A DNA stretch of 64,000 nt from REEB95 sp963762425. GTDB taxonomy: Bacteria > Pseudomonadota > Alphaproteobacteria > ATCC43930 > CGMCC-115725. The stretch spans positions 1-64,000 of the forward strand of contig CAVXKY010000010.1 of NCBI GenBank assembly GCA_963762425.1. Direction: 5' to 3'. The position numbers and the translations under genes are program-made. A model generated the notes under the pieces. That model saw only the letters and a list, made by a program, of their open reading frames with translations, searched no databases and was not told the origin of the DNA. This document shows, one piece after another, positions 32,099 to 42,483 of this stretch. Positions within the stretch are counted from its first letter, which is position 1; each line of letters begins with the position of its first letter.

Positions 32099-34972
32099 GT
32101 GGCCCGGCCCCGGCACGTCTATCTGATCGACGGCTCGGGCTTCATCTTCCGCGCTTACCACGCCATGCCGCCGCTGACCCGGCCCGACGGCACGCCGGTG
32201 GGCGCGGTGCTGGGCTTCACCAACATGCTGCTGAAGCTGCGGCAGGAAACCGACGCCGACCACATCGCGGTGGTGTTCGACGTCGCGCGCAAGACCTTCC
32301 GCGACCGGATTTATCCCGCCTACAAGGCCAACCGGCCCGAGCCACCCGAGGATCTGATTCCCCAATTCGCCCTGGTGCGCGAGGCCACCGACGCCTTTTC
32401 CATCTGCCGCATCGAGCAGGAGGATTACGAGGCCGACGATCTGATCGCCACCTATGCGCGCGAGGCGGTGAAGGATGGCGCGCGCGTCACCATCGTCTCC
32501 TCCGACAAGGATTTGATGCAGCTGGTCAACGACAAGGTCGAGATGTTCGACCCCATGCGCGAGCGGCCGATCCGCGCCGCCGAGGTCAAGGAGAAATTCG
32601 GCGTCGGCCCGGACAAGGTGATCGACGTCCAGGCTTTGTGCGGCGACAGCGTCGACAACGTTCCCGGCGTGCCCGGCATCGGCGTCAAGACTGCGGCCGA
32701 ACTCATCAACCAATACGGCGATCTCGAAAATCTTTTGAAAAAAGCGGGCGAGATCAAGCAGCCCAAGCGCCGCCAGTCCCTGCTCGACCACGCCGAGGAT
32801 GCGCGCATCTCGAAAAGACTCGTCACCCTCGACGACCATGTGAAGCTGCCCCGCAAGCTCGCCGAGCTCGAAGCCAAGCCGATCGATCCGGAAAAACTCG
32901 CGGCCTTCCTGCGCGCGCAGAATTTCAAGAGCCTGCTCAACCGCCTCGCGGGCAAGCTCGGCGAGGCCGCCAAAGCCGCGCCGGAACCAAAAGCCGCGGC
33001 CAGAGCCGCGCCCAAGGAACCGGAATTCGCGCCGCCCGAGCCCGGCGTTCCGCCCGCCGCCGCGGTCAAGCCATCCGCGCCCGACGCGCCCGCCGATCTC
33101 GCCAAGGCCAAGCATCGTTACGAGCTGGTGCAGGATTTGGTCTCGCTCGAAAGCTGGATCGCGGAGGCCACATTATTGGGCGAAGTCGCGGTCGATACCG
33201 AGACGACATCGCTCGACGCCTCGCTGGCGGAACTGGTGGGCGTGTCGCTGGCGCTCGAGCCGGGCCGCGCCTGTTACATCCCCTTGGGCCATGTCGCGAG
33301 CGCGGCCAGGGCGCGCTCGATCTCGGCGGCGATGCCAAGGCCCGGCCCGAGGCGCCCAGGCAAATCCCGCTCAAAGCCGCGCTGGCGAAATTGAAGCCGC
33401 TGTTGGAGGACGACTCCGTCCTCAAGATCGGCCAGAACATCAAATACGACATCGCCGTGCTGGCGCGTTACGGGATCGCCGTGGCGCCGATCGATTGCAC
33501 CATGCTGATCTCCTTCGTGCTCGAGGCGGGCCTGCACGGCCACGGGCTCGACGAGCTGGCCAAGCTCCATTTCGGCCACGACACCATCAAGTACAAGGAC
33601 GTGGCCGGTTCCGGCAAAAGCCACACCGGCTTCGCCGCAGTGGCGCTCGACAAGGCGCGCGACTACGCCGCCGAGGACGCCGATTACACTTTGCGCCTCC
33701 ACCGGCTGCTCGAAGCCGCGCCTCCTGTCCGGCCGTCATCTGGCTTTCTACGAGACCACCGAGCGCGCCATGCCCGAAGTGGTGGCCCAGATGGAAGCCT
33801 ACGGCATCAAGGTCGACGCAACGCAATTGCGCCGCGCCTCGGAGGATTTCGCCAAGCGCATGGGGGAACTGGAGGTCGAAATCCACTCTCTCGCCGGCCA
33901 TCCCTTCAACATCGCCTCGCCGCAACAGCTCGGCAAAGTGCTCTTCGACGAGCTGAAGCTCGCTTCCGGCCGCAAGACCAAGACCGGCGCCTATGGCACC
34001 GACGCCGATGTGCTGGAGGAACTCGCGTCCGAACACGCGCTCCCCGCCCGGGTGCTCGATTGGCGCCAATTGTCGAAGCTCAAATCGACCTATGCCGACG
34101 CGCTGGTGGCGCAGATCAATCCCCGCACCGGCCGCGTCCACACCAGCTACTCGCTCGCGGGCGCCTCCACCGGCCGGCTCGCCTCGACCGATCCCAATCT
34201 CCAGAACATCCCGGTCCGGACCGAGGAAGGGCGCAAGATCCGCCATGCCTTCATCGCCGAGAAGGGCCATGTGCTGCTCTCGGCCGATTACAGCCAGATC
34301 GAGCTGCGCCTGGCCGCCCACGTGGCCGACGTCGCGGCCTTGAAACAGGCCTTCGCCGAGGGCATCGACATTCACGCCGCCACCGCCAGCGAGGTGTTCG
34401 GCGTGCCGGTCAAGGGCATGGACCCCAATCTGCGGCGGCGCGCCAAGGCGATCAATTTCGGCATTCTCTACGGCATCAGCGCCTTTGGCCTGGCCAGCCA
34501 GATCGATGTGCCCCAGGCCGAGGCGGCGCAATACATCAAGGCCTATTTCCAGCGTTTCCCCGGCATCCGCGCCTACATGGAAGAAACCAAGGCCTTCGCG
34601 CGCGAACACGGCTATGTCGAAACCATCTTCGGGCGGCGCTGCTATCTCCGCGGCATCAAGGACGCGAACCAGTCGGTGCGCGGTTTCTCCGAACGCGCCG
34701 CCATCAACGCGCCCCTGCAGGGCGCCGCCGCCGACATCATCAAGCGCGCCATGCGCCGCATCCCGCCCGCGCTGGAAAAAGCCGGCTTAAGCGCGCGCAT
34801 GCTGCTCCAGGTGCATGACGAATTGGTCTTCGAGGTGGCGGAAAAAGAGGTCGATGAGACCGCCGCCCTGGTCAAGCGGGTGATGGAAGGCGCGGCGATG
34901 CCGGTGGTCGAGCTTTCCGTGCCCTTGGTGGTCGACACCGGCTCGGCCAAGCACTGGGACGAGGCGCATTAG
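32099..34972 (+). CDS. polA: DNA polymerase I (two frameshifts in this sequence)
   Basis: About 957 residues from a GTG start. It has a 5'-nuclease domain (YLIDGSGFIFRAYHAMPPLT, VVFDVARKTFRD, DLIATYA), a 3'-exonuclease domain (AVDTETTSLD and YDIAVLARYG) and a polymerase domain (SADYSQIELRLAAHVA and LQVHDELVFEV). A base seems missing near 33300 and an extra one present near 33720 (GCTCGAAGCC where GCTCAAGCC is expected), so the reading frame leaves and returns. The protein is otherwise complete. I treat these as sequence errors, because polA loss is unlikely. Confidence 0.95.
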
Positions 34973-35025
34973 CGTAGCAAAGGCCGCGCAGGGGCGCGGC
35001 CGTCTTGCGAAGGAAAGAAGAATCA

Positions 35026-35226
35026 ATGCGCAAAACACTCCTCTGGATCGGCATTCTCGCGCTCTTGATGGGAATCCTCTTTATCGGGCAGGGGACCGGC
35101 TATTTCCCCTATCCGCGCGAGAGCTTCATGATCGATGAAATGCCCTGGGCCTGGCGCGGCCTCGGGCTTGCCATCGCGGGCCTGGCCGCGATGGCGATCG
35201 CGGTGTTCCGCCGGCCTCCCGGCTGA
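35026..35226 (+). CDS. Small two-helix membrane protein (66 aa)
   Basis: MRKTLLWIGILALLMGILFI forms helix 1, a short segment with DEMPWAWRG follows, then helix 2 (LGLAIAGLAAMAIAVF). AAGGAAAGAAG precedes the ATG. I do not recognise a characterised family. A GC-rich inverted repeat (GGCCGCGC and GCGCGGCC, 34982-35001) separates it from polA. Confidence 0.65.
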   Translation: MRKTLLWIGILALLMGILFIGQGTGYFPYPRESFMIDEMPWAWRGLGLAIAGLAAMAIAVFRRPPG

Positions 35227-35307
35227 GTAGTTTCCGAAGCTGATGTCCCCGTCCCGGTCTTGATACGGTCGCATCGAGATTCTGAATTTATGTCAGAGGA
35301 GGGACAA

Positions 35308-35499
35308 ATGCCCTTACTTCAATTGGTCATCGTGTTGGGCGTCATCGGCGTCATGCTCTATGTCGTCAACAACTACATACCGATGGACGGCAAGATCAAA
35401 AGCATCCTGAACGCGGTCGTCGTCATCGGCGTCGTTATCTGGCTGCTCCAGGCATTCGGCCTGATGCAACAGCTCGAGAATTTCCGCATCGGTTCTTGA
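35308..35499 (+). CDS. Thivi_2564-family small membrane protein (63 aa)
   Basis: MPLLQLVIVLGVIGVMLYVV and IKSILNAVVVIGVVIWLLQA make two helices, connected by NNYIPMDGK. The YIPMDGKIKSILN loop is the recognisable family pattern of a small inner-membrane protein of unknown role. GAGGAGGG precedes the start. Confidence 0.75.
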   Translation: MPLLQLVIVLGVIGVMLYVVNNYIPMDGKIKSILNAVVVIGVVIWLLQAFGLMQQLENFRIGS

Positions 35500-35641
35500 G
35501 ACTTGCCGCATCGGATCAGGCGGAAACTCGCCCGAACGCGCCGCGCGGAAATACGGCGCGGGACCGGCCGCGCTTGCCGCGTCGCGGCTGGTTCAATTCC
35601 CGGCATTTGAGACAAACCGACTTCATTAAATTTTTAACATC

Positions 35642-35656
35642 TTAACGCCGGTTTAA
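35642..35656 (+). promoter_or_regulatory. CtrA-type binding box upstream of the Flp pilin
   Basis: TTAA-CGCCGGT-TTAA is a perfect TTAA-N7-TTAA site, the CtrA consensus. Two more TTAA half-sites (35626 and 35634) sit just upstream in an A+T-rich patch, in the 217 bases before the pilin gene. In Caulobacter the pilin gene pilA is CtrA-activated. Confidence 0.65.
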
Positions 35657-35716
35657 CGCCTTGGGTGCAGAGTCGCTCATCGAACGCGTCCGTAGCTGCC
35701 CTCAGGAGAGACCATC

Positions 35717-35875
35717 ATGAAGACCCTTGCCAAACTTTTCCGCGACGAGTCCGGCGCGACCGCCATCGAGTATGGCCTGATCGCCGCTCTCATCGCCGTC
35801 GTCATCGTCACCGCTTTGACCACCGTCGGCGGCAATTTGAAGAACACCTTCAACACCGTCGCGACCAACCTGTAG
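35717..35875 (+). CDS. Flp/Fap-type pilin
   Basis: 52 residues: MKTLAKLFRDESGATAIEYG, with the prepilin peptidase site after the glycine of DESGATAIEYG (cleavage G/A) and the conserved Glu and Tyr at +5/+6. A hydrophobic helix (LIAALIAVVIVTAL) and GGNLKNTFNTV follow. It is the major subunit of a tight-adherence (tad) pilus; the tad machinery is not in the window. CAGGAGAG precedes the start. Confidence 0.93.
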   Translation: MKTLAKLFRDESGATAIEYGLIAALIAVVIVTALTTVGGNLKNTFNTVATNL

Positions 35876-35904
35876 TCGACATAGGCGCCTGGAGCGCTGA
35901 AACG

Positions 35905-35932
35905 AAACCCCCGGTCCGCGGACCGGGGGTTT
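35905..35932. terminator. Strong bidirectional Rho-independent terminator
   Basis: A 28-base perfect palindrome (AAACCCCCGGTCCG and its reverse complement) is followed by TTTGTTATTT on the plus strand. It ends both the pilin gene and the convergent monooxygenase gene; the plus-strand T tract is the better one. Confidence 0.9.
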
Positions 35933-35934
35933 TG

Positions 35935-37452
35935 TTATTTCACCCACGCCTTGAGATATGCCTCCACCGCCTTGTACTCGCCGTTGCCCGCGATCAGGCC
36001 GAGATAGCCGTCGGGGCGGATGAGATAGAATCCGTTGGCGTAATCGCCGCCCGGCAGGCAGGGCAGGAACTTGACGCCAGGGCCGAAGCGCCGGGCGAGA
36101 TCGCGTCCATCCTTCTCGTCGGCGCCGGATGACAGGAAGGTGAATCCGCCGGGGTCGAGCGCGTCGAACAACCGCGCGCGTCCCCCGCCCAGCAGCACCA
36201 GCTCGGAATCGGGCGCGCGGCCGCCGGGCTTGAGCCCGCTCTTGGGCGCGCCCCTGCCTTTCCGGCTGAGCGCGCTGCCGGGATAGGCAATATTGAGCTC
36301 GGTCATGGCGGCGGCGAAGGCGCGGCGGAACCGGGGCAGCTTCATCAAAAGCCACGCCGCCGCGTTCCGCGCCATCCGTCCCGGCTTGTTCCGGATGGTG
36401 GCGATATGCGTCAGCCGCGCGGCGTTCCGCAACACCATCGCGCCCACCTCGCCGCGCTCGCTCGAATAGGTTTCGAGCAAATCCTCGCCAGCTTTGCCCT
36501 TGGCATGGAGCGCCAGTTTCCAGCCCAGATTGAACGCGTCCTGCATGCCGGTGTTCATGCCCTGGCCGCCCGCCGGGCTGTGGATATGCGCCGCGTCGCC
36601 CAACAGGAAAACCCGGCCCCGGCTGTACTCCTTCACCTTGCGCTCGTTGATGGCGAAGAAGGAAAGCCAGGCCGGGTCGAACGCCACCATGCCGCCCGGC
36701 CCGCGCCGGTCGAGAAATCCCTGGATGTGGCCGAGGGTCGCGGGCACGTTTCCCGCCGGGGGCGGCGTGCCCTTTCCCCAATCGGCGATGATGCGGTAAC
36801 GCCCCTCGGTCATCGGGAAAATCGCCAACACCCCCTCGCCGTGCCAGAACAGCAGCAGCTCGCCCGGATCGGGATGGTTCCTGAGCTTCACGTCGCCCAG
36901 CATCCACACGCCCTGCTCGGAAACGCCGTCGAAGGCGAATCCCAGCTTGTGGCGCACCAGGCTGTGCGCGCCGTCGCAGCCGAGCAGGTAATCGGCCTGC
37001 ACGCTTTCGGTCTTGCCGTCGGCGCGGATCAGGCGCGCCGTCACGCCTTCGGCGCCGGCCGTGAAATCGGCCAGCTCGACATCGCGCTCGACCTTGACGC
37101 CTTGACGCGCGAGATGCGCCTCCAACAGCCGCTCGGTCTCGCTTTGCGGCACGAACAGCGCGAAGGGATAGGGCGTTTCGATGCCCTCGAAGCCGATGGT
37201 GGCGAGACGGCGCTTGCCCGCGTACAGCCTTGCCGAGGTGATCTTCCGCCCGGTTTCCAGGAACGCGTCGGCCGCGCCCGCGAAGCGCAGCAATTCCAGC
37301 GTGCGCGGCCACACCACCAGCGCCTTCGACAGTCCGGTGCGCGCTTGCTCCTTCTCGACGATGCGGCAGGAAACGCCGCGCCGCGCGAGTTCCGCCACCA
37401 GGGTGAGTCCGACCGGGCCCGCGCCCGCCACCAACGCCGTCAGCTTGGCCAT
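35935..37452 (-). CDS. FAD-dependent monooxygenase (PheA/TfdB-type hydroxylase family)
   Basis: 505 residues: ALVAGAGPVGLTLVAELARR binds FAD, LLGCDGAHSLVRHKLG is the DG motif region, and GRVFLLGDAAHIHSPAGGQG is the GD motif. A C-terminal thioredoxin-like domain (about 400-505) is typical of aromatic-ring hydroxylases and polyketide oxygenases. Flavin and NAD(P)H hydroxylate an aromatic substrate; which one cannot be told. It stands alone beyond the pilin. Confidence 0.9.
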   Translation of the reverse strand: MAKLTALVAGAGPVGLTLVAELARRGVSCRIVEKEQARTGLSKALVVWPRTLELLRFAGAADAFLETGRKITSARLYAGKRRLATIGFEGIETPYPFALFVPQSETERLLEAHLARQGVKVERDVELADFTAGAEGVTARLIRADGKTESVQADYLLGCDGAHSLVRHKLGFAFDGVSEQGVWMLGDVKLRNHPDPGELLLFWHGEGVLAIFPMTEGRYRIIADWGKGTPPPAGNVPATLGHIQGFLDRRGPGGMVAFDPAWLSFFAINERKVKEYSRGRVFLLGDAAHIHSPAGGQGMNTGMQDAFNLGWKLALHAKGKAGEDLLETYSSERGEVGAMVLRNAARLTHIATIRNKPGRMARNAAAWLLMKLPRFRRAFAAAMTELNIAYPGSALSRKGRGAPKSGLKPGGRAPDSELVLLGGGRARLFDALDPGGFTFLSSGADEKDGRDLARRFGPGVKFLPCLPGGDYANGFYLIRPDGYLGLIAGNGEYKAVEAYLKAWVK

Positions 37453-37505
37453 GCCCTAGTGTGGCGGGAGCGATGCGCGCCAGTCCAGCGCCGCGTCGCT
37501 CGCGT

Positions 37506-38105
37506 TCATCGTCCGCTCTTGACGCGGGCGATCAGACTTTCGACCGCGGGCAGCATGTGGGCGACCAGGATCTTGTAGCCGTCGGCATTGGGATGCTGGC
37601 CGTCGCCGGCGATGTCGCTCGAGCCGAGTATCGGCCACTGTTCGTAATCGACACCGTCGCGCGCGGCGACGTCGGAATAATCCAGCCCCTTGGCGCCGAT
37701 CAGGAGCACGAGGATGCCGCGCGCTTGGAGTTTGCCCAGCAGGGTATCGAGATTGGCCTTGGTCACCGCCGGGTCGACCGGCGATTCCCGGCCGATGGCC
37801 CGCGTGTCGTTAGGGCCGAATTCAACGAGCGCGATCTTCGTTCCGGGCGGCACCGCCGTATCGACGCGCGCCAAGGCGGTGGCGGTCCGGTCGCCGTCCT
37901 CGCCGGCGTTCCGGATGGCAACGTCGTCGCCCTTGGCCTTGAGCAGGGATTCGAGCTGCGCCGGATATGCCTGTTGCGGGTTGTCGAGATAGCGGCCGGT
38001 CGTCCAGCTGTCGCCGAAGGCGACGATGCCGACCGTGGCCGCGCTTGCCGGGCCGCCCGCCGAGGCGAGAATCGCCAGAACCAGGACGCCGGGCGGAAAT
38101 CTCAT
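37506..38105 (-). CDS. Secreted SGNH/GDSL hydrolase
   Basis: 199 residues with a signal peptide (cleavage after SAA). Block I carries the serine as FGDSWTTGR, whereas most family members have GDSLTAG. EFGPNDTRA is block III, with Asn, and DGQHPNADGY is block V, with the Asp-x-x-His pair. Probably an arylesterase or thioesterase of the TesA/arylesterase group. Confidence 0.88.
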   Translation of the reverse strand: MRFPPGVLVLAILASAGGPASAATVGIVAFGDSWTTGRYLDNPQQAYPAQLESLLKAKGDDVAIRNAGEDGDRTATALARVDTAVPPGTKIALVEFGPNDTRAIGRESPVDPAVTKANLDTLLGKLQARGILVLLIGAKGLDYSDVAARDGVDYEQWPILGSSDIAGDGQHPNADGYKILVAHMLPAVESLIARVKSGR

Positions 38106-38142
38106 CGGCGATGCCCCAATCCGCCCCGGCGGCCCAACCGCC

Positions 38143-39765
<1,623 letters not shown>

Positions 39766-39870
39766 AAGCGTGTCTCCTCTAGGGGTTCCCGATAGACGGC
39801 GTTGCCGGCATTGCGTCGCGGCGCGTCCGAACCCCCCGGTCGCGCCGTCCGCCGGCTTGAATTCAAATAT

Positions 39871-39887
39871 AACGGTTTAGAACCGTT
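39871..39887 (-). promoter_or_regulatory. Candidate operator upstream of pckA
   Basis: AACGGTT-TAG-AACCGTT, a perfect 7 bp inverted repeat, 106-122 bases before the pckA start. On the minus strand it is followed by TATATT, a possible -10. Such a spaced palindrome fits a dimeric regulator (for example LacI/PckR-type or GntR-type), but the protein is not known. Confidence 0.5.
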
Positions 39888-39947
39888 CTGCAACTTTACC
39901 CGTAAGGGACTGACTGGACATGGTAAATGCCGCTTTTTGCGGCGCTT

Positions 39948-40409
39948 TTACAGCCCCTTGGCGCCGGGCGGGAACAAATCCTCGGGCGCGATCCAGGCGA
40001 TGCGGCCGAAGCCTTCGACCAGATGCGCGCGCGAGACCTTCATGCGGTAACACGCGAAATCCCCGAAACCCGCATAGGTCGATGCTGCGGGGTGGCGAGC
40101 GAGAAAGCGCGATTTGAGGCGTTCGTCGCTCTTGCGCTCGAAACTGCCGAGCAAGGTCACGCGCGGCCCGGCCAGCGCATCCGCCAATCCCGCCGTGCCG
40201 TCGATCAAGAGCGCGGCGCGCGCGTCGCGTTTCAAATTCTTGGCGTGCTCGGCGAGATCGGACAGCAGCAGGATGGGCGAACCGTCCTCGTCCTCGGCCA
40301 CCAGCACCAGCGAGGCGTAAGGCGCGCCGTCGAGCAGCGTCGCCAGGGTCGCGCGCCCGGCCTCGTGCAGCAGCGCCCGCGCCTTGGCGCCCTGTTCCGC
40401 GCCGCTCAT
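39948..40409 (-). CDS. HugZ-like pyridoxamine 5'-phosphate oxidase-fold protein
   Basis: 153 residues: LLHEAGRATLATLLDGAPYA, a split-barrel FMN/heme-binding pattern, then PILLLSDLAEHAKNLKRDAR and GPRVTLLGSF. Family members bind FMN or degrade heme; the short form lacks a C-terminal heme-oxygenase extension, so activity is uncertain. It overlaps the MFS stop by four bases (ATGA), forming an operon. A weak hairpin (GCCGC-AAAAA-GCGGC) follows its stop. Confidence 0.85.
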   Translation of the reverse strand: MSGAEQGAKARALLHEAGRATLATLLDGAPYASLVLVAEDEDGSPILLLSDLAEHAKNLKRDARAALLIDGTAGLADALAGPRVTLLGSFERKSDERLKSRFLARHPAASTYAGFGDFACYRMKVSRAHLVEGFGRIAWIAPEDLFPPGAKGL

Positions 40410-41599
40410 TCCGCCGCCACGGGCGCCGCCTGCGACGCCGAGGCCTTGCGCGGGAAGAACCAGGCGGTAACCAAGGTGCCGCAAGCCAGCGCCGCCAGCA
40501 CCGCGAACAAGCCGACGAAGCCCTGGGGCCGGGGCGGGATAGTCGCCACCAAGGGCACGGCCAGCGAGGACGCGCCGAAGGACACGACATAACGCACGGC
40601 ATAGACCCGCGAGCGCCAGGCGTCATGGGCGTAACGCGCCACCATGGCGTCGGTGATCGGGATGATGCCGAACACCACGAACATCATCGCCACCGCCACC
40701 GCCAGCATCGGCCCGTTGTCGAGCATCCCCGCCAGCAGCAGCAGCGGCAGCTGCAAGGCGGCGAAAGGCAGGAACACGTCGCGCAACGGCCTTCCGTCGA
40801 TCAGCCGCCCGACCAGAAGCTGCGCCAGCGCGGCGATGACATAGACCAGACACACCAGCGCGCCCACGCCCAGCGTCGTGTGCACCAGCGCGGGCAGCCG
40901 CTCGTCGAACAGCTTGGGCATGGCGATGGTGGTGGCGTTGAAGATGATCGCGCCGAACACGGTCGCCGCGGTCAACAGCGCGAAGACACGCTTGGTCTCG
41001 TCGTCATGCACGACGCGGCCCGTGCCGCCGGCGATAGTCGAGGCCGGCGCCGGCGCGCTCGGCACCAGCAAGGCAAAGGCCAATCCGGCGAGAATCGCCA
41101 GTGATCCGGGAACGAAGAACGCCGCGCGCCAGCCGGCGTATTCGGCCAACGCGCCCGAACTCAGCGCGGCGAAGGCGACGCCGAGATTGCCGCACAGCCC
41201 GTTCCAGCCCAAGGCGCGGCCCATCTTCACCTTGTCCTTGACCAGCATGGCGATGCCGACCGGGTGATAGATCGACGCGAACAATCCCACCAGCGTCAAT
41301 CCGGCCGCGATCTGCCAGGGCGATTGGGCGAGCCCGGTCAGGATCGCGGCTCCGCCGATGCCGGTGAAAAACAGGATCATCATCGGCCGCCTGCCCCAGC
41401 GGTCGCCGAGCCAGCCCGCGGGAAGGGATCCGGCGCCGAAGGCCACGAATCCGCCCAGCGCCAGCGGCAGCATGGAGCGGTAATCGCGGCCGAATTCGGC
41501 TGTCATGGCCAGAATCACGGTCGGGAAGATCAGCATCATCAGATGGTCGAGCGCGTGGCCCAGATTGAGGAAGGCGGCGCTGATTCGGGTCTTGTCCAT
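40406..41599 (-). CDS. MFS transporter
   Basis: 397 residues and 12 predicted helices; AGWLGDRWGRRPMMILFFTG in loop 2-3 is MFS motif A. The overall layout is that of small sugar or drug exporters, with no clear subfamily. It is translated together with the HugZ-like gene. Confidence 0.88.
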   Translation of the reverse strand: MDKTRISAAFLNLGHALDHLMMLIFPTVILAMTAEFGRDYRSMLPLALGGFVAFGAGSLPAGWLGDRWGRRPMMILFFTGIGGAAILTGLAQSPWQIAAGLTLVGLFASIYHPVGIAMLVKDKVKMGRALGWNGLCGNLGVAFAALSSGALAEYAGWRAAFFVPGSLAILAGLAFALLVPSAPAPASTIAGGTGRVVHDDETKRVFALLTAATVFGAIIFNATTIAMPKLFDERLPALVHTTLGVGALVCLVYVIAALAQLLVGRLIDGRPLRDVFLPFAALQLPLLLLAGMLDNGPMLAVAVAMMFVVFGIIPITDAMVARYAHDAWRSRVYAVRYVVSFGASSLAVPLVATIPPRPQGFVGLFAVLAALACGTLVTAWFFPRKASASQAAPVAAE

Positions 41600-41784
41600 G
41601 TGGTCTTGCTTGCTTTCGCCGAAGGGCCATATTCTATCGCAATATAGACATCGGGATAGACCGGCGAAACGCCCTTGCCGGCCGCCGCCGCGCCGCTTGG
41701 CGGGGGAATCGGGCCCGCCCTAAAGCCGCCACTTTTGGGGATATGGAATGAGCCTCGTTGTAATATTTTTAAGGGGAGGAAGGT
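41600..41784. promoter_or_regulatory. Divergent intergenic region, MFS and chvI
   Basis: 185 bases between divergent genes. ATATT and AATAT form an inverted pair around CTATCGC at 41629-41645, close to the MFS start. Upstream of chvI the sequence is A+T-rich (GTAATATTTTTAAGGGGAGG), giving both a possible -10 and the ribosome binding site. I see no named operator. Confidence 0.4.
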
Positions 41785-42483
41785 TTGCCTAATACCATCG
41801 CCCTGGTCGACGACGACAAGAACATCCTGACCTCGCTGTCGGTGGCGCTGGAGGCCGAAGGCTTCGCCGTGCGGACATATTCCGACGGCGGCGAGGCCTT
41901 GAAGGCGTTGACCGCCCAGCCGGCCGACGTCGCCATTCTCGACATCAAGATGCCGCGCATGGACGGCATGGAACTCCTGGGCCATCTGCGCAAGAGCGGC
42001 GCCATGCCGGTGATCTTTTTGACATCCAAGGACGACGAGGTCGACGAGGTGCTGGGCCTGCGCATGGGCGCCGACGACTACATCAAGAAGCCGTTTTCGC
42101 AACGCCTGCTGGTGGAACGCATCCGCGCGCTGCTGCGCCGCGGCGAGATCATGCGCGGCGACGGCGAAGCCGCTTCCGAACCGGCGATCCAGCGCGGCGA
42201 GCTGACGCTCGATCCGGGCCGCCACCAATGCAGCTGGAAAGGCCAGGGCGTCGACCTGACCGTGACCGAATTCCTGATCCTGAAATCGCTCGCGACCCGG
42301 CCCGGCCACGTCAAGAGCCGCGACCAGCTGATGGACGGCGCCTATGGCGAGCACATCTATGTCGACGACCGCACCATCGACAGCCACATCAAGCGCCTGA
42401 GGAAGAAATTCAAGGCGGTGGACACCGATTTCGCCCAGATCGAAACCCTCTATGGCGTCGGATACCGCTACCGCGACGCCTGA
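41785..42483 (+). CDS. chvI: Two-component response regulator ChvI
   Basis: 232 residues from a TTG start. The receiver has IALVDDDKNIL and the phospho-acceptor D53 in AILDIKMPRMDG, with a Lys in FIKKPF-type YIKKPF. The C-terminal OmpR-like winged helix (LTVTEFLILKSLATRPGHVK and VDDRTIDSHIKRLRKKF) binds DNA. It closely matches ChvI/ExoR-pathway regulators of cell-envelope and succinoglycan control. It overlaps the start of chvG by 32 bases. Confidence 0.93.
   Translation: MPNTIALVDDDKNILTSLSVALEAEGFAVRTYSDGGEALKALTAQPADVAILDIKMPRMDGMELLGHLRKSGAMPVIFLTSKDDEVDEVLGLRMGADDYIKKPFSQRLLVERIRALLRRGEIMRGDGEAASEPAIQRGELTLDPGRHQCSWKGQGVDLTVTEFLILKSLATRPGHVKSRDQLMDGAYGEHIYVDDRTIDSHIKRLRKKFKAVDTDFAQIETLYGVGYRYRDA

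Noticed and set aside
35908..35932. CRISPR or phage attachment site at the strong palindrome
   Set aside because: It is a single terminator between convergent genes, with no repeats, integrase or tRNA beside it.
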